A stretch of 21,039 bases of DNA from an uncultured Lacticaseibacillus sp. (GTDB lineage Bacteria; Bacillota; Bacilli; Lactobacillales; Lactobacillaceae). The stretch is taken from the NCBI GenBank assembly GCA_934293835.1, contig CAKQZO010000013.1, positions 1 to 21,039 on the forward strand, in the 5' to 3' direction. This document shows positions 1 through 7,209 of the stretch, in pieces (position 1 is the first letter of the stretch; the number at the start of each line of letters is the position of its first letter). The notes beneath the pieces are model-generated. The model did not search any database. It worked only from the letters and a program-made list of their open reading frames with translations, and was not told the DNA's origin. A program made the position numbers and the translations under genes.

Positions 1-250
1 GATTTCATTTTACAAGGGCTCAGGCTGTGAGTCTTCTTTTTGTCAATTTGTTGCACTTACATTGTAAATCCGTCGTAGGAATAAGAGCATGAAGAAGAAA
101 TCTAAGTTAACGCTGATGAAGGTCAGCGTAAGTAACCAGTAGTTGATAAGCGCCACCTACTTTCTATGATGTGACCATTACATGTCATGTTCGACATATA
201 TACAACTTGCAATGTAGACGGCAGAAAAAATGTTTTCTCAAAAAAATTCG
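1..250. other. AT-rich upstream region without a convincing gene
   Basis: No long reading frame enters from the left edge. The stretch is AT-rich compared with the coding regions. The only coding-like signal is an 17-codon frame at 89-142 (listed separately). A weak promoter-like pair, TTGTCA (40-45) and TGTAAA (63-68) with 17 bases between, precedes it. Otherwise I see nothing here that I can name. Confidence 0.5.
89..142 (+). CDS. possible 17-residue leader peptide
   Basis: ATG at 89 is preceded by AGGAA (77-81) at good spacing and opens a frame that stops at TAG (140-142). The peptide is very basic at its start (MKKKSK). The frame runs on past the stop for about nine codons without resembling anything I know. 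It may be a leader peptide, the decayed start of a lost gene, or chance. There is no homology argument, so this is a low-confidence call. Confidence 0.15.
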   Translation: MKKKSKLTLMKVSVSNQ

Positions 251-259
251 CGAAAGCGG

Positions 260-288
260 TTGATTAAATTCTTGGAAGGCGCTATATT
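260..288 (+). promoter_or_regulatory. probable kduD promoter
   Basis: TTGATT (260-265) and TATATT (283-288) are separated by 17 bases, a good housekeeping-sigma promoter. Transcription would start near 295, giving a leader of about 95 bases. The -35 box overlaps a CcpA-site-like sequence (251-264, left half CGAAAGCG good, right half poor, 10 of 14 positions), so carbon catabolite control is possible but weakly supported. Confidence 0.6.
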
Positions 289-308
289 ATAAACGTAATT
301 TACTTAGA

Positions 309-341
309 GGAAATGTGATTTCTTAAAAAGAAATCTTTTCC
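309..341 (+). promoter_or_regulatory. nested inverted repeats in kduD leader, candidate IclR/KdgR operator
   Basis: GAAAT-GTG-ATTTC (310-322) is a perfect 5-bp inverted repeat with a 3-base centre. The overlapping GATTTC-N7-GAAATC (317-335) is a perfect 6-bp one. Outer arms GGAAA (309-313) and TTTCC (337-341) also pair. The GAAAY-N3-RTTTC layout is like the known KdgR (IclR family) box GAAAC-N3-GTTTC of enterobacteria. It lies just after the predicted transcription start and an IclR-family gene follows kduD, so repression by that regulator is a reasonable inference. Confidence 0.4.
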
Positions 342-388
342 GCAACTATTGTTCGTCACTCAGACTATTCAAAAGGAGAGACTCACAC

Positions 389-1210
389 ATGGTTTTAAAT
401 CAATCAGCAGAAGAAATCGCAGCTAACGAAGCCGCATTGGACCAATTCAAGATGGACTTCTTCAGTCTTAAGGGCAAGGTTGCCGTTATCACCGGTGGTA
501 ACACTGGCTTGGGCCAAGGCTATGCCGTTGCGATGGCTGAAGCTGGCGCCGACATCTACATCCCAACCTTCGGTAAGGATGAATGGGACAACACCCGCAA
601 GATGATCGAGAAGCGCGGCCGCAAGGTTGAATTCGAAGACGTTGACTTGACCCAACCTGGGATCGCCGAAAAGGTTGTCGCTAACGCCATTGCTAAGTTT
701 GGTCACATCGACATCTTGGTTAACAACGCCGGCATGATCAAGCGTAACCCACTGTTGGAATCTAAGGACTCTGACTGGGATCGCGTCATCAACATCAACC
801 TGAACGCGGTTTACCATATGTCCATGGCTGCCTCCAAGGAATTTGCTAAGCAAAAGTCCGGTAAGATCATCAACATCGGCTCCATGCTTTCCTTCCAAGG
901 TGGTAAGTTCATTCCTTCTTACACCGCTTCTAAGCACGGGGTTGCCGGCTTGACCAAGGCCTTCGCTTCCGAAATGGGTGCTTATGGTGTCCAGGTTAAC
1001 GCGATCGCCCCAGGTTACATCAAGACCGCTAACACGGCGCCTATCCGTGCTGATAAGGCTCGTAACAAGGAAATCCTTGACCGGATCCCTGCTGGTCACT
1101 GGGCAGAACCTTCCGAACTGATGGGCGTGGCTGTCTTCTTGGCTTCTAAGGCTGCCGATTACGTTACCGGTCACCTCTTGGCTGTTGACGGTGGCTACCT
1201 GGTTCGTTAA
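389..1210 (+). CDS. kduD: 2-dehydro-3-deoxy-D-gluconate 5-dehydrogenase (SDR family)
   Basis: This is a short-chain dehydrogenase of 273 residues that interconverts 2-keto-3-deoxygluconate and 2,5-diketo-3-deoxygluconate with NAD(H), in uronate breakdown. The classical SDR elements are all present: dinucleotide motif TGGNTGLG (35-42), NNAG (112-115), and catalytic S165, Y178 and K182. The N-terminal extension before the Rossmann fold (about 28 residues, 'FSLKGKVAVITGG') and the C-terminal 'YVTGHLLAVDGGYLVR' fit the KduD/gluconate-5-dehydrogenase group. The start at 389 has AAAAGGAGAG (371-380) eight bases upstream. The kduI isomerase usually found with it is not in the window. The exact substrate within the SDR group is the uncertain part. 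An IclR-family gene downstream is the likely regulator. Confidence 0.8.
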   Translation: MVLNQSAEEIAANEAALDQFKMDFFSLKGKVAVITGGNTGLGQGYAVAMAEAGADIYIPTFGKDEWDNTRKMIEKRGRKVEFEDVDLTQPGIAEKVVANAIAKFGHIDILVNNAGMIKRNPLLESKDSDWDRVININLNAVYHMSMAASKEFAKQKSGKIINIGSMLSFQGGKFIPSYTASKHGVAGLTKAFASEMGAYGVQVNAIAPGYIKTANTAPIRADKARNKEILDRIPAGHWAEPSELMGVAVFLASKAADYVTGHLLAVDGGYLVR

Positions 1211-1214
1211 TTTT

Positions 1215-1341
1215 CACCAGAGAATGGCGCGCCGCGATGCCGAGCACCTCGTAGCTCGACGCCGAGCGGCAATGTGGGTGGGTAGACCACCTGCTTATGT
1301 AGCGCGATTCGCACCACAATTGCAAATTTGAGCGTTTGCAG
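1215..1341 (+). other. GC-rich, hairpin-rich 3' region of the kduD transcript
   Basis: Between the kduD stop and its terminator lie about 130 non-coding bases with several self-complementary pieces: CGAGC...GCTCG around 1253-1270, GGTGG-GTAGA-CCACC (about 1277-1291), and TGCAAA-N8-TTTGCA (1321-1340). No start codon with a ribosome binding site gives a credible frame. It could be a structured 3' untranslated region or a small RNA released from it. I do not recognise a known RNA family; T-box and SRP RNA motifs were looked for and not found. Confidence 0.3.
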
Positions 1342-1370
1342 GCCCTCGAACTCAGTGTTCGGGGGCTTTT
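1342..1370 (+). terminator. rho-independent terminator after kduD
   Basis: GCCCTCGAAC (1342-1351) pairs with GTTCGGGGGC (1357-1366) with one G-U pair and a 5-base loop, followed by TTTT. Confidence 0.85.
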
Positions 1371-1373
1371 GTA

Positions 1374-1403
1374 TTGCGTCGAAGCCGGCGTGTGAGGTAA
1401 GAT
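1374..1403 (+). promoter_or_regulatory. possible promoter of the IclR gene
   Basis: TTGCGT (1374-1379) and TAAGAT (1398-1403) are spaced by 18 bases, between the kduD terminator and the IclR start codon. Just downstream GTTT (1411-1414) and AAAC (1424-1427) form the ends of a semi-palindrome, with GTTTC matching half of the candidate operator at kduD. Autoregulation is therefore possible. Confidence 0.4.
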
Positions 1404-1442
1404 ACAGATAGTTTCCATATCGTAAACGTGGGGTTGAGAAAC

Positions 1443-2216
1443 ATGACAGAAGATAAGTTGTACGGGACGGCGCTGATCAAGGGGAAAGCGATTTTGGACT
1501 TTATTTTGGCTTGCGATCACGCACCGAGCTTGGCGGAAATTACTGATGGCACAGATGCGTCGAAGCCAACAACACTGAAGCTGTTGACGACGCTGGCGGT
1601 ATTGCAGCTGGTGCGGCGCGACCCCGAAACCAAGCGCTACTATCTGGGGACGCAGATGCTCAGTTATGGCGAAAAGGCGGCGGCAACCTTCGATATCACC
1701 GCCTTGGCGCGGCCTTACCTCAGTGAACTGCGGAATCAAACCGGAGAGACGATCAATCTCGGGGTGGTTTCCGACGGGCATATCGTGCTGATCGAGAAGC
1801 TTGAAAGCCCTAACAGTATCAAGCTGAGTTCGGTGATTGGTGGGACCATGCACCTGTATTGCTCGGCGATGGGGAAGGCAGTGCTTGCTGAGTACCCTAA
1901 GACGCTGGTCGATAACTATTTTGATCACCATGAGTTGCAGCAGGTGACGCCGCACACGCTGACGTCGCCTGACGCAGTACGCGCGGACTTAGATAAGGTA
2001 CGTGAATCTGGGGTGGGAATCGATAACGAAGAGACCGAGCCCGATGTTTACTGCATCGGCGCAGTCTTGCGGCGCGGCGAACAGATCGTCGGCGCATTTT
2101 CGGTCAGCTCACCGAAATACCGGATCACGCCTGAGCGGCGCGATCAGTTCATCGCGGCGGTTTTGAAGACGCAGGCCGCCATCCAAGAGGAATTGGTCGG
2201 TGAGCTGGTACGATAG
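1443..2216 (+). CDS. IclR-family transcriptional regulator (KdgR-like)
   Basis: The protein has 257 residues. Residues about 8-70 form the winged helix-turn-helix ('LAEITDGTDASKPTTLKLL'). The rest is the IclR ligand-binding domain, with the family signatures GKAVLAE and the segment GIDNEETEPDVYCIGA, which lines the effector pocket in this family. Family members bind small organic acids and sugar acids. Next to kduD, a 2-keto-3-deoxygluconate-type effector is a fair inference but not shown. I chose ATG 1443 because GTGGGG lies nine bases upstream. The in-frame GTG at 1428 and TTG at 1434 lack a ribosome binding site. The 3' end faces nagB and shares a terminator with it. Confidence 0.88.
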   Translation: MTEDKLYGTALIKGKAILDFILACDHAPSLAEITDGTDASKPTTLKLLTTLAVLQLVRRDPETKRYYLGTQMLSYGEKAAATFDITALARPYLSELRNQTGETINLGVVSDGHIVLIEKLESPNSIKLSSVIGGTMHLYCSAMGKAVLAEYPKTLVDNYFDHHELQQVTPHTLTSPDAVRADLDKVRESGVGIDNEETEPDVYCIGAVLRRGEQIVGAFSVSSPKYRITPERRDQFIAAVLKTQAAIQEELVGELVR

Positions 2217-2268
2217 CTTTTCAATAGTTTGACGCTAATACAGATTGAACGTTGTGTATGATCGCATC

Positions 2269-2311
2269 AAAAAAGAGTCGTTGACTTTACCAGTCAGCGA
2301 CTCTTTTTTTT
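2269..2311. terminator. bidirectional terminator between IclR gene and nagB
   Basis: AAAAAAGAGTCGTTGACT (2269-2286) pairs with AGTCAGCGACTCTTTTTT through a loop of five bases (2287-2291). There is an A-tract on one side and a T-tract on the other, so it can stop both convergent transcripts. Confidence 0.9.
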
Positions 2312-2327
2312 GAATCATGATTGAAGG

Positions 2328-3035
2328 TTATTTGCTCAGCTTACTTGCGGCAGCCTTGTCGATGATCACCGTTACGTCTGGGTGCTTTTGCAAAACAGAA
2401 GCAGGGACGTCGTTGGTGACCGGGCCTTCAACCATCTTGGCAACGGCATCAGCCTTGTCTTCGCCGAAGGCCAGAAGCAAGATCTTCTTGCTCTTCAAGA
2501 TGGACTTGATGCCCATGGAGTAAGCGTAGCGTGGCACATCTTCTTCATGTTCGAAGAAACGCGCATTGGCGTCGATCGTGGATTGGGTCAATGGCACCTT
2601 GCGGGTTTCAGCATCGAACGGGGAGCCTGGTTCGTTGAAGCCGATGTGGCCGTTGCGACCGATCCCCAGCACTTGAATGTCGATCGGGTGGTCAGCGATT
2701 ACTTTGTTGTAACGCTTGGTTTCTTCTTCTGGGTCCGCAGCCAAACCGTTGGGTACAAAGGTTTCCTTGAATGGCTTTGCATCGAACAGATGACTTTGCA
2801 TGAAGTAGCGGTAGCTTTGGTCGTTATCTGGGGCCATACCAACATATTCATCCAAGTTGACAGAAGTCATGTTGGAGAAGTCGACATCGCTGGCGGTCAT
2901 TACCTTGTACATTTGGACAGGGGTGCTACCTGTCGCTAATCCTAAAGTGGTGGCACCGTTGTCCATGCCTTGCTTGATGATCTCAAATGCTGCCTTGCCT
3001 GCCTCTACATCGTTATCGAATACTTTGACGTCCAT
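2328..3035 (-). CDS. nagB: glucosamine-6-phosphate deaminase
   Basis: NagB converts glucosamine 6-phosphate to fructose 6-phosphate and ammonia, feeding amino sugars into glycolysis. At 235 residues it has the short Firmicutes form, without the allosteric C-terminal extension of the E. coli enzyme. Visible motifs are GLATGSTP (32-39, phosphate binding), NLDEYVG (60-66, with the catalytic Asp62) and [14 protein letters not shown] (124-137, with the active-site His130). The start is supported by GGGAGGAA upstream on the minus strand. It is monocistronic, with its own strong promoter. It opposes GlmS, encoded 6 kb away, in the same metabolic node; both promoters carry related operator-like sequences. 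Confidence 0.96.
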   Translation of the reverse strand: MDVKVFDNDVEAGKAAFEIIKQGMDNGATTLGLATGSTPVQMYKVMTASDVDFSNMTSVNLDEYVGMAPDNDQSYRYFMQSHLFDAKPFKETFVPNGLAADPEEETKRYNKVIADHPIDIQVLGIGRNGHIGFNEPGSPFDAETRKVPLTQSTIDANARFFEHEEDVPRYAYSMGIKSILKSKKILLLAFGEDKADAVAKMVEGPVTNDVPASVLQKHPDVTVIIDKAAASKLSK

Positions 3036-3054
3036 TTGAAAATTCCTCCCTCTC

Positions 3055-3069
3055 TTGGTCTAGTCCAAT
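3055..3069 (-). promoter_or_regulatory. NagR-type operator O1 in nagB promoter
   Basis: TTGG-TCTAGT-CCAA (3055-3068) is an inverted repeat overlapping the -10 box and the predicted transcription start. It resembles the TTGGTATAGACCAA-like sites bound by GntR-family NagR/YvoA repressors. The regulator gene itself is not in the window. Confidence 0.75.
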
Positions 3070-3095
3070 ATAGCATTGGCCTAGTCCAATGTCAA
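3067..3095 (-). promoter_or_regulatory. nagB promoter
   Basis: On the minus strand a perfect TTGACA (plus coordinates 3090-3095) and TATATT (3067-3072) are separated by exactly 17 bases. This would be a very strong promoter unless repressed. Confidence 0.9.
3075..3090 (-). promoter_or_regulatory. NagR-type operator O2 in nagB promoter
   Basis: ATTGG-CCTAGT-CCAAT fills the spacer between the -35 and -10 boxes. Its centre is 21 bases from that of O1, two helical turns, so two dimers could bind on the same face. Binding would occlude RNA polymerase. Confidence 0.78.
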
Positions 3096-3231
3096 CCTGA
3101 TCGCCACTTTAATTTCATTATAGGTGAAGGGCCGCAGTCGATGCCAAGATTTTGTCTCGGGGTTTACGGCGTTAAGCGATTTATTTTGGCGATGAAAACA
3201 GTTTGTAAGCTTTATTATCACAGTTTTTCGC

Positions 3232-3257
3232 CTTTGGCACACCGGCGCGTGCCAAAG
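3232..3257 (+). promoter_or_regulatory. inverted repeat upstream of the mtl promoter, probable MtlR activator site
   Basis: CTTTGGCAC (3232-3240) and GTGCCAAAG (3249-3257) are perfect 9-bp arms around an 8-base centre. The element ends six bases before the -35 box of the mtlA promoter, a position suited to an activator. The mtlR gene in this operon encodes a PRD-type activator. That MtlR binds here is inferred from position and symmetry. Confidence 0.65.
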
Positions 3258-3263
3258 CTACTT

Positions 3264-3293
3264 TTGCAAGCACTGCCAGTAACCGATTACAAT
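3264..3293 (+). promoter_or_regulatory. mtl operon promoter
   Basis: TTGCAA (3264-3269) and TACAAT (3288-3293) are spaced by 18 bases, giving a start near 3300 and a leader of about 30 bases before mtlA. The long spacer and imperfect -35 fit an activator-dependent promoter. Confidence 0.65.
3278..3291 (+). promoter_or_regulatory. candidate CcpA (cre) site over the mtl -10 box
   Basis: AGTAACCGATTACA matches the cre consensus at 11 of 14 positions, keeps the central CG, and is near-palindromic (GTAAcCGaTTAC). Its overlap with the -10 box would make CcpA a repressor, as expected for a secondary sugar operon. A second looser match (TGTAAGCTTTATTA, 3204-3217) lacks the central CG. Confidence 0.45.
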
Positions 3294-3332
3294 TGCCTTG
3301 TAAATAAGACAGCTAAGAAAGGAGCGCTTGCA

Positions 3333-5135
3333 ATGGATAAATCCGCAAGCAAACCAGCCAAGAAAGGCCTTAAGTCCGCAATGCAGACTTTTGGCACAAA
3401 GCTTTCTGGCATGGTGCTACCAAACATCGGCGCGTTCATCGCGTGGGGCTTGATTACCGCCATCTTCTTGAAAGATGGGTGGTTACCAAACGCCGATCTC
3501 GCGAAGTTGATCGACCCGATGAAGACATACCTATTACCACTTTTGATTGCTTACTCCGGTGGGGCGGCAGTCGCCAGCCACCGTGGTGGGGTCGTTGGGA
3601 CGATCGCCACGATGGGGGTCATCGTTGGGACCAACGTGCCGATGTTCATCGGGGCGATGATCATGGGCCCTCTGGGTGGTTATTGCATTAAGAAATGGGA
3701 CGATGCCGTCCAGCCTAAGATCAAGCAAGGCTTTGAAATGCTGGTCAACAACTTCTCCGCCGGCATCATGGGCATGATCTTGGCGATCATCGGTTTCTTC
3801 TTGATGGGACCGATCATTTCCGGATTTACGACGATCATGGCCGCTGGCGTTAACTGGATGATCACCCACGGCTTGCTGTGGCTGGCCAACATCTTCATCG
3901 AACCGGCCAAGATCTTGTTCCTGAACAACGCGATCAACCAAGGCATCTTAACGCCGCTGGGGATTCAACAAGCGGCCGGGGCCGCTGGCAAGTCGATTCT
4001 GTTCTTGCTGGAACCAGATCCAGGTCCAGGGCTTGGCGTGTTGCTTGCCTTTGCTATGTTTGGCAAAGGGGCCGCCAAAGGGTCTGCGCCTTCTGCAATC
4101 ATCATTCACTTCTTCGGTGGGATTCACGAAATTTACTTCCCATACATTCTGATGAAGCCGGCCCTGTTCTTATCCGTTATCGCCGGTGGTGTTACCGGGA
4201 CGACGATCTTCTCCCTGCTTGATGTTGGGTTGAAGAGCTCGCCATCTCCTGGTTCAATCATCTCTCTACTATTAATGAGTCCTAAAGATCCGATGAACTA
4301 TCTCGGCTTGTTGATCGGGGTTGCCGGGGCAACGGTCGTTTCCTTCCTGGTCTCTTCGGTGATCTTGAAGCGCGATAAGTCCATGGATGGCGACGGTCTA
4401 GAAGCCGCTGCCGGTAAGATGGCAGAGATGAAGGCTGAAGCTAAGGGCCAAGATTCCGCTTCTGCTAAGGAAATCATGGCTGATGTCAAGGATGTCGATC
4501 ATATCATCTTCGCCTGCGATGCCGGGATGGGCTCATCTGCGATGGGTGCTTCGATCTTACGCGATAAAGTTAAAAAAGCCGGTTTGGATCTTTCGGTAAC
4601 GAACACGGCGATCTCCAACTTGAATGACGAACCGGGACTACTCGTCGTCACCCAAGAAGAGCTGGCCGATCGGGCATTGAAGGAAACGCCTAATGCGATG
4701 CACGTGGCGGTGGCCAACTTCTTGAACAGTCCGAAGTATGACGAGATTATCGCCAGCCTCAAGACGGAAGCGGTCAGTGGCGATAGTGGCACGACGGCTA
4801 CCCCTGAAGCCGACACTAAGGCGCCGGAAGACGTTAACGAGAACCTAGATTTCGATGCGATCAAGACGATTGTCTTTATGCATCATGATCAAAACACGGG
4901 TTCGGCGACAATGGCGCAAGCGACCTTCCGCAGCGAGTTGCATAAGCTCGGCAAAGAAATCGACGTTGCTAACCTGACGGTGGGTGAAGTCGAAGACGAT
5001 CGCAGCGTGATGGTGATTGCTTCTAAAGAAACCGCCCGGCGGATCAAGCTTCAATTCGCCAATGTCCAGGTCTATATCGTCGACGGTCTATTGAATGGGA
5101 CGAATTATGATACACTTATCTCGAAATTACATTAA
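3333..5135 (+). CDS. mtlA: mannitol-specific PTS enzyme EIICB with an extra IIB-like domain
   Basis: This membrane permease takes up D-mannitol while phosphorylating it to mannitol 1-phosphate. It has 600 residues. Residues about 15-345 form the EIIC membrane domain with the family loop GGIHEIYFPY (262-271). An alanine- and lysine-rich linker follows, then the EIIB domain with phosphoryl-accepting Cys395 in 'FACDAGMGSSAMGA'. After a second linker (about 480-505, rich in T, E, D and P) comes a further domain (508-600) that looks like another IIB. In its phosphate loop, 'VFMHHDQNTGSATMA', the cysteine position holds His517. There is no EIIA domain, which MtlF supplies. I chose ATG 3333 because AAAGGAG (3318-3324) sits upstream; the frame stays open much further upstream but overlaps the nagB promoter. 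Confidence 0.95.
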   Translation: MDKSASKPAKKGLKSAMQTFGTKLSGMVLPNIGAFIAWGLITAIFLKDGWLPNADLAKLIDPMKTYLLPLLIAYSGGAAVASHRGGVVGTIATMGVIVGTNVPMFIGAMIMGPLGGYCIKKWDDAVQPKIKQGFEMLVNNFSAGIMGMILAIIGFFLMGPIISGFTTIMAAGVNWMITHGLLWLANIFIEPAKILFLNNAINQGILTPLGIQQAAGAAGKSILFLLEPDPGPGLGVLLAFAMFGKGAAKGSAPSAIIIHFFGGIHEIYFPYILMKPALFLSVIAGGVTGTTIFSLLDVGLKSSPSPGSIISLLLMSPKDPMNYLGLLIGVAGATVVSFLVSSVILKRDKSMDGDGLEAAAGKMAEMKAEAKGQDSASAKEIMADVKDVDHIIFACDAGMGSSAMGASILRDKVKKAGLDLSVTNTAISNLNDEPGLLVVTQEELADRALKETPNAMHVAVANFLNSPKYDEIIASLKTEAVSGDSGTTATPEADTKAPEDVNENLDFDAIKTIVFMHHDQNTGSATMAQATFRSELHKLGKEIDVANLTVGEVEDDRSVMVIASKETARRIKLQFANVQVYIVDGLLNGTNYDTLISKLH

Positions 5136-5156
5136 TTGTAAAGAGAGATAATGATC

Positions 5157-7205
5157 ATGATTTTAACTAATCGTGAACAACAGATCATCAAGACGATCCT
5201 GAGCCAGTCGGCGGGGGTCAGTCGCGATGAATTGAGCAAACAGCTCAACGTGTCACGGCGGACGGTCTATCGAGAACTCGCCCAGCTGGAAGAAGATATT
5301 CGTCAGCTACAACTTCGTCTAGAAAAAGGCGCCGATGGGGCTTATCGCATCACCGGTGAAGCGGGCGCCCTGCAGCAGCTGCGTGCCGATCTTACCCAGG
5401 ATCTGCCGAGTATCACGTTCGATCCGACGCAGCGCCAAAACGCCTTGTTGATCAGGTTGTTGATGGCGGGTGTGCCGCGAACGATGAGTCAGCTAGCCGA
5501 TGAAATGTCGGTGAGCGTGACGACGATCAAGCAAGACTTAGACCTCGTCACGCCTGCCTTGAGCGAGTCGCATCTGACACTGAATCGGCAGAAGGCGACG
5601 GGCGTCTGGGTTTCGGGGCATGAACGTGATGTTCGCCGCGTGCTGGTCGGCATCTTCGCGAGTGCGCTGAACCCATACCTGTTCTTCCAGGCGTTGCGTG
5701 ATCAGACTGAAGCAACGTTCGACCCGGTCACGCAGTACTTTTATCAACAGTTGCCGCAAGCCGAGTTGCAGGTGGCCAATGAGGTCTTCCAACGCAGTGA
5801 TAGCCTCGCAAATTTCAGCGACAACCAGCGCAAGATGCTGCTACTGACGGTGGCCGTTCACGCCATGCGCATCATGGCGGGGTACCACGTCCACTCGTTG
5901 CGCGACTTCAATCAGGAGCGGATGTTTCAAGACCAGCAGCTGGCACTTCAGTTCTTGGCCGAGATGCAGCCGCAGGTCCGAACGCAGGTGCGCGTTGGTG
6001 ACTATCAGTTCTTGGCCGTTCAATTCAATGCGATTCGTGGCGGGCTTGTCGGCGAGCGGGTCGATCCGTTCGACCTGACCGTCAACCTGCAGGTTCAGTC
6101 GCTGATCAAGGCGGTGGAAGCGCAGGTGGACTACCCGTTCTCCCAAGAGAAGACGTTGTATACCGCGTTGGTGGCGCATATTCAGCGCTCCGCCACAGGG
6201 GCCGCACCAGTCTTGGCGGACCCGGTGTTGGCGCATTTGCAGACGGATTATCCGCAGTTATACCGCGCGGTACAGCGGGCTGCCGAGCAGACGTTCGGCA
6301 AGAACGCCTTTGTCGACAATGAATTGGCCTATCTTGTGTTGTACTTTGCCTCGCGAGTCACGAGCGGCGATGTCCAGTCAGTGGCGAACTTGCTGGTGGT
6401 GACCTCTGATGGCCCGGGGACGGGTGACCTGATCACGACCAAGTTGCGCGGTGCACTGCCGCAAGTGCGGCAGGTCAAGCTTGTTCGGATCAGTGACCTG
6501 GCGAGGATCGATTTCGATCATTATACGCTGATCCTATCAACTGAGAAGCTCCCGGGATTTAGCCATCGATACCTGATGATCAGCCCGTTGGTGACCGAAC
6601 AGGAGCTGACTGCGGTGCGCCGGGCGCTTGCGCAAGCGCACCCCACGATGACGAGTGCGGAGCGCTGGCCGCTCGATAAGGCGGTGACAACGTTCGGTCA
6701 TTTACGGTTGGCGGTGCAAGTCGCTAGCGATTTGCTGGATAGCTTCCAAATTTCGGCGATCACGCAGACGACAGCCAACGCTGAGCAGGCGCTGGCGGCG
6801 ATCTTGATGAAGATCCCACAGATTGTCAGCAATGTCGAAGACGTTTTGTCCGCTTTGCTCAAGCGTCTGGACCTGGCGCCGGTCGGGTTGCCAAACACGG
6901 GCTTGGCCCTGATTCATACCGCAAACACAGGTGTGATTCGGCCGTATATCGGGGTCTTTGACCTCGCGACGCCAGTGCCGCTTGCCGCGATGGACATGAA
7001 AGACATTCAACTGTCGCGTGTGCTACTACTTTTGACCCCGGCGGATGCAGACGAGGTGACCCTGCAGCTATTATCGGCGGTCAGCTCCATGATGGTGCAA
7101 GATGAACGGCTGCTCCATGATTTTGAAACGGGTAATTACAGTCAGATCTACCCGCTAATTACAGATGCGATGTTAACAGAAATCAAAAAAATCGATCGAA
7201 GGTGA
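5157..7205 (+). CDS. mtlR: mannitol operon transcriptional activator with PRD, EIIB-like and EIIA-like domains
   Basis: MtlR activates the mannitol operon and is controlled by PTS phosphorylation. The order is an N-terminal HTH (about 18-43, 'VSRDELSKQLNVSRRTVYRE'), a second HTH (about 106-130), PRD1 (about 200-300), PRD2 (about 305-405), an EIIB-Gat-like domain (about 410-495) and an EIIA-Mtl-like domain (about 508-680). By eye against B. subtilis MtlR, the PRD2 histidine in 'LVAHIQ' (His341) and the EIIA histidine in 'LALIHT' (His587) are kept. The EIIB cysteine is Thr416 ('LLVVTSDGPGTG') and the second PRD2 histidine is Tyr396. ATG 5157 is preferred over ATG 5151 because AGAGAG (5142-5147) lies nine bases from it and only three from 5151. 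It follows mtlA by 21 bases. Confidence 0.92.
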   Translation: MILTNREQQIIKTILSQSAGVSRDELSKQLNVSRRTVYRELAQLEEDIRQLQLRLEKGADGAYRITGEAGALQQLRADLTQDLPSITFDPTQRQNALLIRLLMAGVPRTMSQLADEMSVSVTTIKQDLDLVTPALSESHLTLNRQKATGVWVSGHERDVRRVLVGIFASALNPYLFFQALRDQTEATFDPVTQYFYQQLPQAELQVANEVFQRSDSLANFSDNQRKMLLLTVAVHAMRIMAGYHVHSLRDFNQERMFQDQQLALQFLAEMQPQVRTQVRVGDYQFLAVQFNAIRGGLVGERVDPFDLTVNLQVQSLIKAVEAQVDYPFSQEKTLYTALVAHIQRSATGAAPVLADPVLAHLQTDYPQLYRAVQRAAEQTFGKNAFVDNELAYLVLYFASRVTSGDVQSVANLLVVTSDGPGTGDLITTKLRGALPQVRQVKLVRISDLARIDFDHYTLILSTEKLPGFSHRYLMISPLVTEQELTAVRRALAQAHPTMTSAERWPLDKAVTTFGHLRLAVQVASDLLDSFQISAITQTTANAEQALAAILMKIPQIVSNVEDVLSALLKRLDLAPVGLPNTGLALIHTANTGVIRPYIGVFDLATPVPLAAMDMKDIQLSRVLLLLTPADADEVTLQLLSAVSSMMVQDERLLHDFETGNYSQIYPLITDAMLTEIKKIDRR

Positions 7206-7209
7206 CAAC

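Noticed and set aside
404..1174. 256-codon open frame opposite kduD
   Set aside because: Antisense shadow of a clearly recognised SDR gene; no ribosome binding site or recognisable protein.
1215..1341. T-box or SRP RNA in the kduD-IclR interval
   Set aside because: GGTGG-GTAGA-CCACC is only superficially like the T-box GGTGGTACCGCG; no specifier loop and no aminoacyl or amino acid gene downstream.
2970..3332. Upstream extension of the mtlA frame by 121 codons
   Set aside because: It overlaps nagB and its promoter and operators; the extension lacks PTS similarity and ATG 3333 has a strong ribosome binding site.
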